DNA of 64,000 nucleotides from Tundrisphaera lichenicola (GTDB lineage Bacteria; Planctomycetota; Planctomycetia; Isosphaerales; Isosphaeraceae). Positions 41,620-50,385 of this stretch are shown in pieces. Where the stretch lies: positions 7,130,001 through 7,194,000 of the forward strand of contig NZ_CP195106.1 in the NCBI RefSeq assembly GCF_051175385.1. The letters are read 5' to 3'. The position numbers and the translations under genes were made by a program. Each line of letters opens with the position of its first letter. Positions within the stretch are counted from its first letter, which is position 1. Below the pieces are notes generated by a model, which was given only the letters and a program-made list of their open reading frames with translations, did no database searches and was not told where the DNA came from.

Positions 41620-42315
41620 TCACTCCTTCGGCTCCTGCCGCACTCGGACGGTCGCGTCGAGCAGGAGGATCATCTCGACCCGCTGGAGCCGCCGGGCCAG
41701 CGCGTCCAGGCTCGAACCGGGCCGGGCCCGATCGGCGAAATCGATCATCGAGGGGGGCCGGAACGCACCATCCCCGATCAGTCGAGCGGACAGGGCCGGG
41801 TCGCCGTGGGCCTCCAGGAGCGGCCGGGATTCCTCGGCCAGCGCCCCGAGGATCGCGTGACGGCCGACCCGCCTGGCCCAGTAATGGGCGTTGCCCGGGT
41901 CGGGTTCCCTCCGATGCGCGATCATGTGCCAGTAGGCCGATCCCACCCGCTCGCCCAGGTCGTCCCCTTCCTGGGCCGCGGCGTGGCTGGCCTCCCAGTG
42001 GTCGAGAATCTGGAGGAGCCCCGCCGACAGGGCCAGTCGACTCGGGCGGCTCGAGCCGGGGAGCAGCCCGGACAGCGAGGTTTCCGAGAGCGCCTTCGCC
42101 AGCTTGGGCCGAGCCGGGGCCGAATGGACCAGGCCCGGCCCCTCCGACCCCTCGCCGCCGAGCCCCAGCCGGGCGATCGCCGCGATCAGGCCGAGGGCCT
42201 CCAGCCCCATCGACCGGGCGACCGAGTCGGGAGCCTCGCCCGACTCCAGCCGTCCGGCCACCTCGATCGGGACCTCATCGCCCATCCCCTCGATCCGAGC
42301 CGCCATCCCGACCAT
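41620..42315 (-). CDS. Conserved planctomycete protein of unknown function, 231 aa
   Basis: Soluble, helical protein. It has a low-complexity N-terminal half followed by a better conserved C-terminal block: LLQILDHWEASHAAAQEGDD, LGERVGSAYWHMIAHRREPD, PGNAHYWARRVGRHAILGAL and a final helix with SLDALARRLQRVEMILLLDA. The WHMIAHRREPDPGNAHYW segment, rich in His, Arg and Trp, looks like an active or binding site and I recall it from unannotated planctomycete proteins. No family name is known to me. ATG 42315 has only a weak ribosome site, so a start further downstream is possible. Confidence 0.7.
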   Translation of the reverse strand: MVGMAARIEGMGDEVPIEVAGRLESGEAPDSVARSMGLEALGLIAAIARLGLGGEGSEGPGLVHSAPARPKLAKALSETSLSGLLPGSSRPSRLALSAGLLQILDHWEASHAAAQEGDDLGERVGSAYWHMIAHRREPDPGNAHYWARRVGRHAILGALAEESRPLLEAHGDPALSARLIGDGAFRPPSMIDFADRARPGSSLDALARRLQRVEMILLLDATVRVRQEPKE

Positions 42316-42399
42316 CGCTTCGCCCCGCTCGCGCCTCGGGTCCCGGCCTCCCCCGATCGGGGAGGGTCCTCCCCATTACACCCGACCCCGAGGGCGATG

Positions 42400-44526
42400 T
42401 CACCGGGCCACCTTGGAAGCCACGGCCACCGCCGGGGCGTCGAAGGGATTGAGGACCGGCTCGACCAGGCTGTTGTCATGCACCAACGCACCCAGCCGGC
42501 CCACCAGGAAGCTGTGGCCCTCGGCCACCTCCAGGTTGAACACCGGCTGGACCCCCTCGTCCTCCTTCACCGACTTCACCTTCGCCACCCCGCCCAGCGT
42601 CCGGACCGGGTCGCCCACCCTCAGGTCGCGGGCCATCACCCAACCCTGGCCCGCCTTCCAGAACCGGTGGATCCCGGTGGCCACCACCGTATCCTCGCCC
42701 AGCCCGATCCGCAGCGTCGCGCTGGGAGGGTTGTGGAACGCGGTCACGACCGGCTGATACGTCAGGGCCCCGGTCCCGGTGTCCTGGGCCAACACCAGGT
42801 CGCCGGCGCGGACGGTCTCGATGGCGCGATCCCCCTCTATCGTCCGCACGGTCGTCCCGGCGGCGAAGCAGGCGTGGCGGATGGCGACGGTGACCCCAGT
42901 GACGATCTGAGGGATGGCGGTCGGGGTGAAGGCCAGGGGGACGGTCTCGACGATCGTCGGCCTCTCGGCGGTCTGGGTGATGGCGTAGGCATACCCTTCC
43001 TGGTCGGTCCACCATTTGCTCCAGGCCAGGGCATCATCTCCCAGATCCTTGCCCGTGACCGCCTGGAGGGCCTGGAGAACCGGCTCGTTCGATCGCCGGA
43101 CCGCCGCGTTGGCCTGCTCGATCGCCGCGACGTCGCCGGATAGTTGCCGCTGGGCCATCTCGGCCGACCTCTGGGCCTCGAGCCTCATCTGGCCGATCGG
43201 GATCTGGAGGTCTTTCTCCTGATTGGCCTCAGTCAAGTTTTGCTGGGTCCCTCGTCCAATCCTGATATCGATCGGCCTGAAGCCATCGCCCGTGATGACA
43301 CCAGGAAGGTAGCCTCCGATCGCCTGAGCCGGTCGCCCGGCGGCGGCCTGATCCTTGAGGATCTGCCCGAGGTCGCCCCCCTTCGCGGCCTGGGTGACGG
43401 CGGCGGCGACCTGCTGGCCGTCGAAGTTGTAAAACGGCTGGTTGACGACCATCACCCGCTCCACTCCGATCGTCTCGGTGATGACGGGCAAGCCGTTGGC
43501 GTCGTAGCTGAGCCGGGCCCCCGGCAGGATCGGGAACTGCGGCATCGCCGGCGGGGCGTAGACCCGCTTCAGGTCCGCCTTCGGCCCCTCGATCACCAGC
43601 GAGCCCGGCGAGCCCGGCCCCCCGACCGGCTGCACCTGGAACTTGATCGGGTCGCGAATCAGCCCTATCCAGAGCCGGACGAAGTCGCGAGGGTCGCGCC
43701 ACCGGAGCGTCTCCACGGCCACCCGACGGACCTCGGCCGACCGGTCGAAGACCGCCAGGGCCGCCATCGCCCTCGATGCCGAAGGCGAGTCGATCTGCCC
43801 GAGCAGTTGCACCGCCCGGAGCGGATCGGTATGGCGACCGCTCACGAACGATCCCACCACCGAGGGCACCGCGCGAGGGTCGGTGATCGCCAGCAACGCC
43901 GCCTCGGCCTCATCCCGTTTCGATGGCTGGTCGAGCATCGCCCGATACCGATCGATCCGGGCCTTCCAGTCCTTATCGGCCTGCTTCTGCGCCTCGGCCT
44001 CGGCCTTCTCGGCGAGCAATTGCGCGTCGGTGACCCATCGCCGGCCCTGCTTCTTGAATCCCAGACGACGCCAGGCATTCTCGCGAGTCGGGTCGAGCCG
44101 GGTGACGGCGGTGAAGTGGGCCCGGGCCTGCTCCTTCAATCCCCGATCCTCGGCCCAGACCCCCATCGACCACTGACCCTCGGCGGTGTACGGGGCCTTC
44201 ATCCGCCGCTCGTCATACTCGGCCAGCGCCGGGTTCATCCTGGCGCGGTCGGCCACCGCCTCGGGACGGAGGAACCGACCCTGATAGGCCACCAGACCCA
44301 TCAGGCCCCGCGCCGTGGCATTCTGCGGATCAGCCAGAACTGCCACGGCCAGATGATTCAACCGCTCTCGGGTCAAGCCGTGCGCCTCGCACCAGAGCGC
44401 CAGCCGGACCTGATCCTCCGACGACCGGCCGGCACCGGCTCGGGCTTCCTGATAGGCCTGGGTGACCTCGGACGACGGTCCATCGGGCACCGCCAGCAGC
44501 GACATCAAGGCGACCAGCGTCAGCAT
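42400..44526 (-). CDS. TPR/HEAT-like protein with C-terminal HINT autoprocessing domain (copy 1)
   Basis: Product of 708 residues; ATG 44526 follows GGAGG by eight bases. The N-terminus is a short hydrophobic stretch (MLTLVALMSLLAVPDGP) that may be a signal. Residues about 20-180 are TPR-like (VRLALWCEAHGLTRERLNHL, NATARGLMGLVAYQGRFLRP, EQARAHFTAVTRLDPTRENA). Residues 185-290 are charged, then HEAT-like (LLGQIDSPSASRAMAALAVF). From about residue 552 a HINT domain begins CFAAGTTVRTIEGDRAIETV, has VVATGIHRFWKAGQGWVMAR (block B with T..H), and ends LVGRLGALVHDNS, like the PT-HINT/intein-like autoprocessing family. Only about 25 residues follow. It is the upstream-lying paralogue of the 44569 gene and likely in the same operon. 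Confidence 0.82.
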   Translation of the reverse strand: MLTLVALMSLLAVPDGPSSEVTQAYQEARAGAGRSSEDQVRLALWCEAHGLTRERLNHLAVAVLADPQNATARGLMGLVAYQGRFLRPEAVADRARMNPALAEYDERRMKAPYTAEGQWSMGVWAEDRGLKEQARAHFTAVTRLDPTRENAWRRLGFKKQGRRWVTDAQLLAEKAEAEAQKQADKDWKARIDRYRAMLDQPSKRDEAEAALLAITDPRAVPSVVGSFVSGRHTDPLRAVQLLGQIDSPSASRAMAALAVFDRSAEVRRVAVETLRWRDPRDFVRLWIGLIRDPIKFQVQPVGGPGSPGSLVIEGPKADLKRVYAPPAMPQFPILPGARLSYDANGLPVITETIGVERVMVVNQPFYNFDGQQVAAAVTQAAKGGDLGQILKDQAAAGRPAQAIGGYLPGVITGDGFRPIDIRIGRGTQQNLTEANQEKDLQIPIGQMRLEAQRSAEMAQRQLSGDVAAIEQANAAVRRSNEPVLQALQAVTGKDLGDDALAWSKWWTDQEGYAYAITQTAERPTIVETVPLAFTPTAIPQIVTGVTVAIRHACFAAGTTVRTIEGDRAIETVRAGDLVLAQDTGTGALTYQPVVTAFHNPPSATLRIGLGEDTVVATGIHRFWKAGQGWVMARDLRVGDPVRTLGGVAKVKSVKEDEGVQPVFNLEVAEGHSFLVGRLGALVHDNSLVEPVLNPFDAPAVAVASKVAR

Positions 44527-44568
44527 CGAACCGTCCTCCGCATGATCCATCGAGGGTTAAAGACGCGA

Positions 44569-46701
44569 TTATTCGGAGTGATCCGCCAACGACGCCGACG
44601 CCGCGTCGAAGGGGGCCTGGACCGGCTCGACCAGGCTGTTGTCATGCACCAGCGCCCCCAGCTTGCCCACCAGGAAGCTGTGGCCCTCGGCCACCTCCAG
44701 GTTGAACACCGGCTGGACCCCCTGTTCCTCCTCCACCGACTCCACCCTCGCAACCCCGCCCAGCGTGCGGATCGGGTCGCCCGCCTTCAGGTCGCGAGCC
44801 ATCACCCAACCTTTGCCCGCCTTCCAGAACCGGTGGATCCCGGTGGCCACCACGACATCCTCGCCCAGCCCGATCCGGAGCGTCGCGTTGGGCGGGTTGT
44901 GGAACGCGGCCACGACCGGCTGATAGGTCAGGGCCCCGGTCCCGGTGTCCTGCGTCAGCACGAGGTCGCCGGCTCGGACGGTCTCGATGGCGCGATCCCC
45001 CTCGATCGTCCGCACCGTCGTCCCGGCGGCGAAGCAAGAATGCGCCGGCGGTAGTGATGCTGAGGTACCCGAGCCGCTCCCGACGACGTTCAGGGAGGCC
45101 GTGGGGACGATCGGCGCCGGCTGGTAACCGAGAGGGACATTCTCGACAATCGTCGGGACAGGCGAGGTCGAGGTCCGGAACGCATATCCGAGCCGATCGA
45201 CCCACATCCGGTCCCAGGCCTCGCGGTCGTCGCCGTGGTCTTGCCCGATCGCGTCCTTCAAGGTGGATCTGACGGTTTCGTTGGATCGCCTGATCGAATC
45301 GTTTCGGGCCTCGATCGCCCGGATGTCTTCCATCAACTGCTCCTGGGCCGCGACCGCCGTCCTCTGCGATTCGAGGATCATCCGGCCGACCGGGATGGTG
45401 ATCTCAACCTGAGTGGTCTCGGCCTGGTAGTCGCTGACGGTGACCGGACCACCCCTGACCCGCGAAGCCTGCGGCAGCGCCGCGAACGATGCGTCCTGCC
45501 GGGTCGTGAGGTCTTGGTAAGTGTTGCCGGGCGCAGCATGGGCGCGATCGAGTAACTTGGCCCGATCGGGGTCGACCTTGACCCGACCGAGGTACTCGTC
45601 CGGGGTGAAAGTTGCCGTGTTCGTTGATGTGACCCGAGTCATCGGAACGCCATAGCGGCGGACCACGGGCAATCCGTCCTCGTCAAACCCGAAAAAATCG
45701 CCGGCCAAGAACAAGAATTCGGGGGGAGGAGGAGGCGAGTAAACTCTCCGGACGTTGGCCTTCTTCCCCTCGACGAAGAGGACGCCCGGCGAGCCCGGAC
45801 CGCCCACCGGCCGAACCTCATACTTGACCGGATCGCGGATCAGGCCGATCAGTAGACCCAGATATTCCCTGGGGTCCCGAAGCCGGACCGTCTCGGTCGC
45901 CGCGCGGCGGACCGCCGGAGATGAGGAGGAGATCGCCAGGAAGGCGAGCCACTTCGAGGCGAACGGCCCCTCGATCTGGCCGAAGAGTCGGACGGCCATC
46001 TCCTGGTCGGCGGCTCGACCACCCCCGAACACGCGTGCCACCGAGGCCGCCGCCCTGGGGTCGGTCACCGCCAGCAGCGAGGCCTCGGCCCGCTTGCTCG
46101 GGACACCAAGGGCATTGCGGTGCCTCACCAGGACCGCCTTCCACTTCTTGTCGGCCTGCTTCTGCGCCTCGGCCTCGGCCTTCTCGGCGGCCAGTTGGGC
46201 ATCGGTGACCCACCGGCCGCCGACTCTCCTGTAGCCCAACCGCATCCGGGCGGCCTCGCGAGTCGGATCGAGCCGGGTCACCGCCGTGAAGTGGGCCCGG
46301 GCCTGATCCTTCAACCCATGCTCCTCGGCCCAGAGACCCATCGACCACTGGCCGTCGGCGCTGTATGGGGCCCTGGCACGCCTCGCGTCGTACTCCGCCA
46401 GGATCGGCTCGGCCTGCGACCGCTCGGCCACCGCCTCGGGGCGGAGGAACCGGCCCTGATACGCCACCAGGCCCATCAGGCCCCGGGCCGTGGCGTTCTG
46501 GGGATCGGCCAGCACCGCCACGGCCAGGTGATTCAACCGCTCACGGGTCAAGCCGTGCGCCTCGCACCACAACGCCAGACGTACCTGATCCTCCGACGAC
46601 CGACCGGCGCTGGCTCTGGCTTCCTGATAAGCCTGATTGACCTCGGGCGGGTTGTCGGAGATCGCGGCCATCAGTCCGGCACAGATCAGGGCGAGGCACA
46701 T
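44569..46701 (-). CDS. TPR/HEAT-like protein with C-terminal HINT autoprocessing domain (copy 2)
   Basis: Product of 710 residues, the first gene of a tandem pair with copy 1 (42 bases between them); AAGGAG nine bases before ATG. A signal-like N-terminus MCLALICAGLMAAISDNPPE leads to TPR-like repeats nearly identical to copy 1 (SSEDQVRLALWCEAHGLTRE, MGLVAYQGRFLRPEAVAERS). The middle (about residues 300-520) is diverged. The C-terminal HINT domain starts CFAAGTTVRTIEGDRAIETV near residue 556 and ends GALVHDNSLVEPV with a short tail. Family knowledge: HINT domains cleave the chain on the N side of the Cys. What is released here is unknown. Confidence 0.82.
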   Translation of the reverse strand: MCLALICAGLMAAISDNPPEVNQAYQEARASAGRSSEDQVRLALWCEAHGLTRERLNHLAVAVLADPQNATARGLMGLVAYQGRFLRPEAVAERSQAEPILAEYDARRARAPYSADGQWSMGLWAEEHGLKDQARAHFTAVTRLDPTREAARMRLGYRRVGGRWVTDAQLAAEKAEAEAQKQADKKWKAVLVRHRNALGVPSKRAEASLLAVTDPRAAASVARVFGGGRAADQEMAVRLFGQIEGPFASKWLAFLAISSSSPAVRRAATETVRLRDPREYLGLLIGLIRDPVKYEVRPVGGPGSPGVLFVEGKKANVRRVYSPPPPPEFLFLAGDFFGFDEDGLPVVRRYGVPMTRVTSTNTATFTPDEYLGRVKVDPDRAKLLDRAHAAPGNTYQDLTTRQDASFAALPQASRVRGGPVTVSDYQAETTQVEITIPVGRMILESQRTAVAAQEQLMEDIRAIEARNDSIRRSNETVRSTLKDAIGQDHGDDREAWDRMWVDRLGYAFRTSTSPVPTIVENVPLGYQPAPIVPTASLNVVGSGSGTSASLPPAHSCFAAGTTVRTIEGDRAIETVRAGDLVLTQDTGTGALTYQPVVAAFHNPPNATLRIGLGEDVVVATGIHRFWKAGKGWVMARDLKAGDPIRTLGGVARVESVEEEQGVQPVFNLEVAEGHSFLVGKLGALVHDNSLVEPVQAPFDAASASLADHSE

Positions 46702-46920
46702 GATCTCGGACTCCTTTGGATCGAGATTCGCTTTCCTGAGTCATCTACCTGGATCGTATCGGTCCCGGAGTCGTCGGGACAAGGGATGTCCGTGGCTCGA
46801 TGGATGGTTCGTGAGCCCAGATCACCTAACGAGCCCGGGCGAGTATCATGAAAGGGAGTCGGGGCGCCGCTCCGGGAGTCCTCGTCGGTGGAAATCAAGA
46901 AGGAATCAGGAGATCGGATC

Positions 46921-47409
46921 ATGGCGACCGAAGAGCCTTCGCTGACGCTGCTGGAACGTCGGGAGATCGAGGCGCGGGTGATCGGCCCGCTGATCCGGGG
47001 GTTCGCCGAGGAGATCGGGCCGGAGAAGGCCCTGGAGGTGGTCCGCAAGGTGATCGCCGGGCTGGCCCGAGAGGGGGGGGCCGACCTCGCCCGACGACTG
47101 GGCGATGCCTCGCTGGAGGGGTTCGCGGCGAGCCTCGACCTCTGGAGCGCCGGCGGGGCCCTGGAGATCGAGATGCTGGAGAAGTCGCCGGAGCGGCTCT
47201 CGTTCAACGTCACCCGCTGCAAGTATGCCGAGCTGTACCGGGCCCTCGGCCTGGCCGACCTCGGCGCGAGCCTGTCCTGCCTGCGCGATTTCGCCCTGAT
47301 CGAGGGCTTCAATCCCGAGATCACGCTGACCCGGACCCGGACGATCATGGGAGGGGCCTCGCACTGCGACTTCCGGTTCCGGGCCGAAAAGCGGCAAGGG
47401 GACGATTGA
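46921..47409 (+). CDS. ATC hydrolase-like protein (L-2-amino-thiazoline-4-carboxylate hydrolase family)
   Basis: Product of 162 residues from ATG 46921 (AGGAG nine bases upstream); the frame also has a GTG at 46888. Helical N-terminus (LTLLERREIEARVIGPLIRG) followed by the conserved block FNVTRCKYAELYRALGLADL, GASLSCLRDFALIEGFNPEI and LTRTRTIMGGASHCDFRF. The RCKYAE, SCLRDF and ASHCDFRF elements with three cysteines match the ATC_hydrolase family, whose founder opens a thiazoline ring in L-cysteine formation. Many members are unrelated in substrate. It stands alone, and cytoplasmic location is expected. Confidence 0.85.
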   Translation: MATEEPSLTLLERREIEARVIGPLIRGFAEEIGPEKALEVVRKVIAGLAREGGADLARRLGDASLEGFAASLDLWSAGGALEIEMLEKSPERLSFNVTRCKYAELYRALGLADLGASLSCLRDFALIEGFNPEITLTRTRTIMGGASHCDFRFRAEKRQGDD

Positions 47410-47543
47410 CGCGGTGGGCTCCCGGAATTGACAATCGTTTACGAACGTCGGCGGGAGCCTCGCCTAGGATCGAAGCATCCCATCGCGTGCTGCCCCCCAC
47501 TCGCCGGGGGACATCGGGACACCGCTCGACCCAGGAGGCTCCC

Positions 47544-48548
47544 TTGAGAAAGCGTACCGCCTTCCGCCCTTGGCTCGCGGAATGCCTGGAATCCCGCGCC
47601 GTGCCCGCCGTCGCGGTCCTGGCCCCCGCCGTCGCGCCGCCGATCGACATCTCCACATCCTTGCCGCCCCAGGTCCATGCCGATGACCCGCGGGTCCTGG
47701 CGGCGATCGACACCTTCGATCAGGCCTACGCGACGGCGGTCGAATCGATCCTGCTGGCCCCGGGGCCGGACGGGAAGGTCAATCTTTCGGCCAACCGGGC
47801 GGCATTCAATGCCTCGATCCAGGACGCGCTCGACGTCCTGGTGAGCGACCTCGTCGCGACCCTGGACCCGGCCTCCAGCAGCTCGACCACGACGACGCAG
47901 GTGACCGACGCGATCCTCGGCGACGACCCGAACAGCCTCGTCAGCCGCCTCCTGGCGCTGCCGACGCAGGCGATCTCGCCGGCCTCGACGGTCAGCCTCG
48001 CCCTGATCCCGCTGATCCATTCGACCCCCGTCCCGCTGACGACCCATGTCGACGGGGTGGCCGGTTCGGGCGTCCCGGTGACCCGGATCCCGATCCCCCA
48101 GGGGATCGCCCCCGCGCCCACCGAGATCCTCGGCTCCGCGACCCGGACCTCGACCGACGTCTCGCAGGAGGTCCGAAAGGCGTTCGGGACCTTCCTCGAA
48201 GACTATTTCCACGCGGTCAAGGGCGTCCTCCTGTCGAACCAGGCCAACCCGCAGGCCGCCCGCGACGATTTCGACGCCCGGGTGGACCGGGCCTTGCAAG
48301 GGCTCGGAGACAGCCTCACCGGGAGCCTCGGCCGATATCCGGCCGCCTCCACCCTGATCCCGCAGATCCGCCAGGCCATCGCCAGCGACGCGCCAACGAG
48401 CCTCAAATCCCAGCTCAAGGGCCTGCCGACCCCCGGAGGGACCCAGGCCGCCCTCGTCCGGGACTTCACCATGGGCTCGGCCCGGGCCGTCGCCGAGGCA
48501 CTCTCGGTGATCGCCGGCGACGTCTCGGAAATCTTCGGCTCTCGGTGA
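47544..48548 (+). CDS. Exported protein with planctomycete LExLExR-type N-terminus, 334 aa
   Basis: Best start is TTG 47544, six bases after AGGAGG, giving (M)RKRTAFRPWLAECLESRAV. The motif FRPWLAECLESRAVPAVAVL resembles the LExLExRxxP N-terminus (LEPR-XLL-like) found on large exported planctomycete proteins. The remainder has two related helical blocks: FDQAYATAVESILLAPGPDG with KVNLSANRAAFNASIQDALD, and VRKAFGTFLEDYFHAVKGVL with ANPQAARDDFDARVDRALQG. This is probably an internal duplication separated by a Pro/Val/Thr-rich linker. A perfect 14-base hairpin follows the stop. Function unknown; surface or periplasmic location inferred from the N-terminus. Confidence 0.75.
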   Translation: MRKRTAFRPWLAECLESRAVPAVAVLAPAVAPPIDISTSLPPQVHADDPRVLAAIDTFDQAYATAVESILLAPGPDGKVNLSANRAAFNASIQDALDVLVSDLVATLDPASSSSTTTTQVTDAILGDDPNSLVSRLLALPTQAISPASTVSLALIPLIHSTPVPLTTHVDGVAGSGVPVTRIPIPQGIAPAPTEILGSATRTSTDVSQEVRKAFGTFLEDYFHAVKGVLLSNQANPQAARDDFDARVDRALQGLGDSLTGSLGRYPAASTLIPQIRQAIASDAPTSLKSQLKGLPTPGGTQAALVRDFTMGSARAVAEALSVIAGDVSEIFGSR

Positions 48549-48553
48549 ACGTC

Positions 48554-48598
48554 CGACTTGAGCCCGACCCTCCCCGCGATCGGATCGGGCTCAAGTCG
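48554..48598 (+). terminator. Perfect hairpin immediately after the LExLExR-type gene
   Basis: CGACTTGAGCCCGA (48554-48567) and TCGGGCTCAAGTCG (48585-48598) are perfect 14-base arms with a 17-base loop, starting five bases after the stop at 48548. No T-run follows, so a factor-assisted terminator or mRNA-stabilising hairpin is likely. Confidence 0.65.
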
Positions 48599-48687
48599 CA
48601 CGGCGACCTTGCCGATTATCCCAAGGATGACGGCCGATAGGCGGGCCGGCTGACGCCCCGCGCCTCGTTCAAGGAAGGACGCCGAAC

Positions 48688-50046
48688 ATGCCCAGCCCCG
48701 TTAAAACCCCAAACCGGGCCAGGTCTTCCGTCCATCAGCCTTCGCGACTGAGCTACCCGGGGACCCTGGCGATGCTAGCCATCGCCTGCGCCTTCCCGAT
48801 CGCCCTGATGGTCTTCAACCCCACGCTGATGTTCGAGCGGGGGTGGGAACAATACGTCGGGACGGCCATCTACTTCTGGGCCGTGGCCACGCTCGGCCTG
48901 GAGTTGATCCGGCTCTGGCGGAACGAATCCGCCTTCGGCCAGGCCTCCGGCTGGCTCGGCTCCAAGGGCGAGCCGCTGGTCAAGCCGGGCGCGATCGCCG
49001 AGGACGACCAGCGGGTCCTGGCCGGGCGGGTCCGCCAGCTCGCCGGATTCGCCGAGCAGAGCAAGACCGCCCCCGCCGAACAGCTCATGGAGGTCAACCG
49101 CGAGGGGTCGGGCCTCGACCAGGAGCAGGCCGCCGGGCGGTTCACCCTGCCGCGATACATCCTGTATCTCCTGCCGGTGATCGGCTTCATCGGCACCGTC
49201 GAGGGGATCTCCAAGGCCCTGATGAACATCAGCCTGGTCCTGCCGATGGTCAAGGATCTGGATGGGTTCATGAGCAACCTGACCAGCGTGACCTCGGCCT
49301 TGCAGGTGGCCTTCGACAGCACCCTGCTGGCCCTCTTCCTGAGCGCCGCCTTGATGCTGGTCCTAACGCTGGTCTACCGGAGGTCCGAGGACCAGCTCGC
49401 CCGGGTCGACCGCTGGGTCGTCGAGCAGGTCCTCCCCCGCGCCGGGGCGTCGGCCGAGCATCCGCTGGCCGCGGGAGTCTCGGAGGCCCTGGCCCCGCAC
49501 CTGGAGGCGATGAGGCGGGACCTGATGGCGGCGATGGAGCCCGCCACCCGGGCCTTGCAGGAGCTCTCCGCCCGGATGGGCGAGGGGCTCGGCCCGCACG
49601 TCGACCGCTTCGCCGACTCGGTCGACCGGCTCCCGAACGCCCTGGCCGGGCTCCACGAAGGGGCCCAGGCGATGGGACGACTGGGCGAGGAGTTCGCCCG
49701 CCTCGGGACGCTCGACGACGGGGTCCGCCGAGGGGTCGGCATCCTCGGGCGGATCGAGGTCGCCATGGCCAACGTCGAGCCCACCGCCGAGCCCCTCGAG
49801 GAGATCAAGCGCGGGCTCGACCGGACCACCGCCGCGATCGAAGGGCTCTCCGAATCCTGGGCCTCCTCCTTCGAGCGTTCCAGCCGATCCAGCCAGGAGC
49901 AACTGGCCCGGACCCTCCACAGCCTCAAGGACGCGCTCGACCTGCTCAACGTCAGCATGGAGCAGGGCAACGCCCTCTACCGGAGCATCGTCAAGCGGAC
50001 CTTCAGCACCTATCCGGCCGTCGCGCAGGACACCGAGGCGGCCTGA
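48688..50046 (+). CDS. MotA/TolQ/ExbB-like proton channel protein, 452 aa
   Basis: Four hydrophobic segments can be seen (PGTLAMLAIACAFPIALMVF; YVGTAIYFWAVATLGLELIR; YILYLLPVIGFIGTVEGISK; STLLALFLSAALMLVLTLVY). The pair PVIGFIGTVEGISKAL ... TSVTSALQVAFDSTLLALFL matches the MotA/TolQ/ExbB family signature: the 'GLLGTVxGxxxAF' type loop and the Ser/Thr-rich helix. A long soluble C-terminus (from about residue 240) is helical and coiled-coil-like (LDRTTAAIEGLSESWASSFE). The usual partner (MotB/TolR/ExbD) is absent nearby. It could energise an outer-membrane or envelope process. ATG follows AAGGAAGG. Confidence 0.83.
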   Translation: MPSPVKTPNRARSSVHQPSRLSYPGTLAMLAIACAFPIALMVFNPTLMFERGWEQYVGTAIYFWAVATLGLELIRLWRNESAFGQASGWLGSKGEPLVKPGAIAEDDQRVLAGRVRQLAGFAEQSKTAPAEQLMEVNREGSGLDQEQAAGRFTLPRYILYLLPVIGFIGTVEGISKALMNISLVLPMVKDLDGFMSNLTSVTSALQVAFDSTLLALFLSAALMLVLTLVYRRSEDQLARVDRWVVEQVLPRAGASAEHPLAAGVSEALAPHLEAMRRDLMAAMEPATRALQELSARMGEGLGPHVDRFADSVDRLPNALAGLHEGAQAMGRLGEEFARLGTLDDGVRRGVGILGRIEVAMANVEPTAEPLEEIKRGLDRTTAAIEGLSESWASSFERSSRSSQEQLARTLHSLKDALDLLNVSMEQGNALYRSIVKRTFSTYPAVAQDTEAA

Positions 50047-50154
50047 TCATCGACTCGGCAAAAGCTGCTCCTGTATCATAAAGGCTAGGCTGAAATGGGC
50101 CCGACGAATCGAGCCGGTCCCGGTTGAAGATTGAACTCCAGGCAGGACCGAGCC

Positions 50155-50385
50155 ATGCCGACGATGAACCTCGAAGAAGTCCAGTCCCAGCTCCAGGAAA
50201 TCATCGCCGGGCTCAATCCCGGCGAGCCACTCATCATCACCAAGGACGGCGAGCCGGTCGCCACCCTGACGCGGAGCGAACCCAAGCAGTGGCCCTGCAA
50301 GGCGGGGAGCGCCAAGGACAAGATTCTGTGGATCTCGCCCGATTTCGATGCCCCATTGGAGGACTTCCGGGAATACATGAAGTGA
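50155..50385 (+). CDS. Phd/YefM-type antitoxin, 76 aa
   Basis: Starts MPTMNLEEVQSQLQEIIAGL at ATG 50155. It is followed by NPGEPLIITKDGEPVATLTR, the conserved beta-hairpin of Phd/YefM N-terminal DNA-binding domains, and an acidic C-terminus LWISPDFDAPLEDFREYMK that would wrap the toxin. The stop shares one base with the ATG of the PIN toxin gene (TGATG), the standard operon arrangement. It represses its own promoter in related systems. The pair is less GC-rich than neighbours, in line with horizontal transfer. Confidence 0.92.
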   Translation: MPTMNLEEVQSQLQEIIAGLNPGEPLIITKDGEPVATLTRSEPKQWPCKAGSAKDKILWISPDFDAPLEDFREYMK

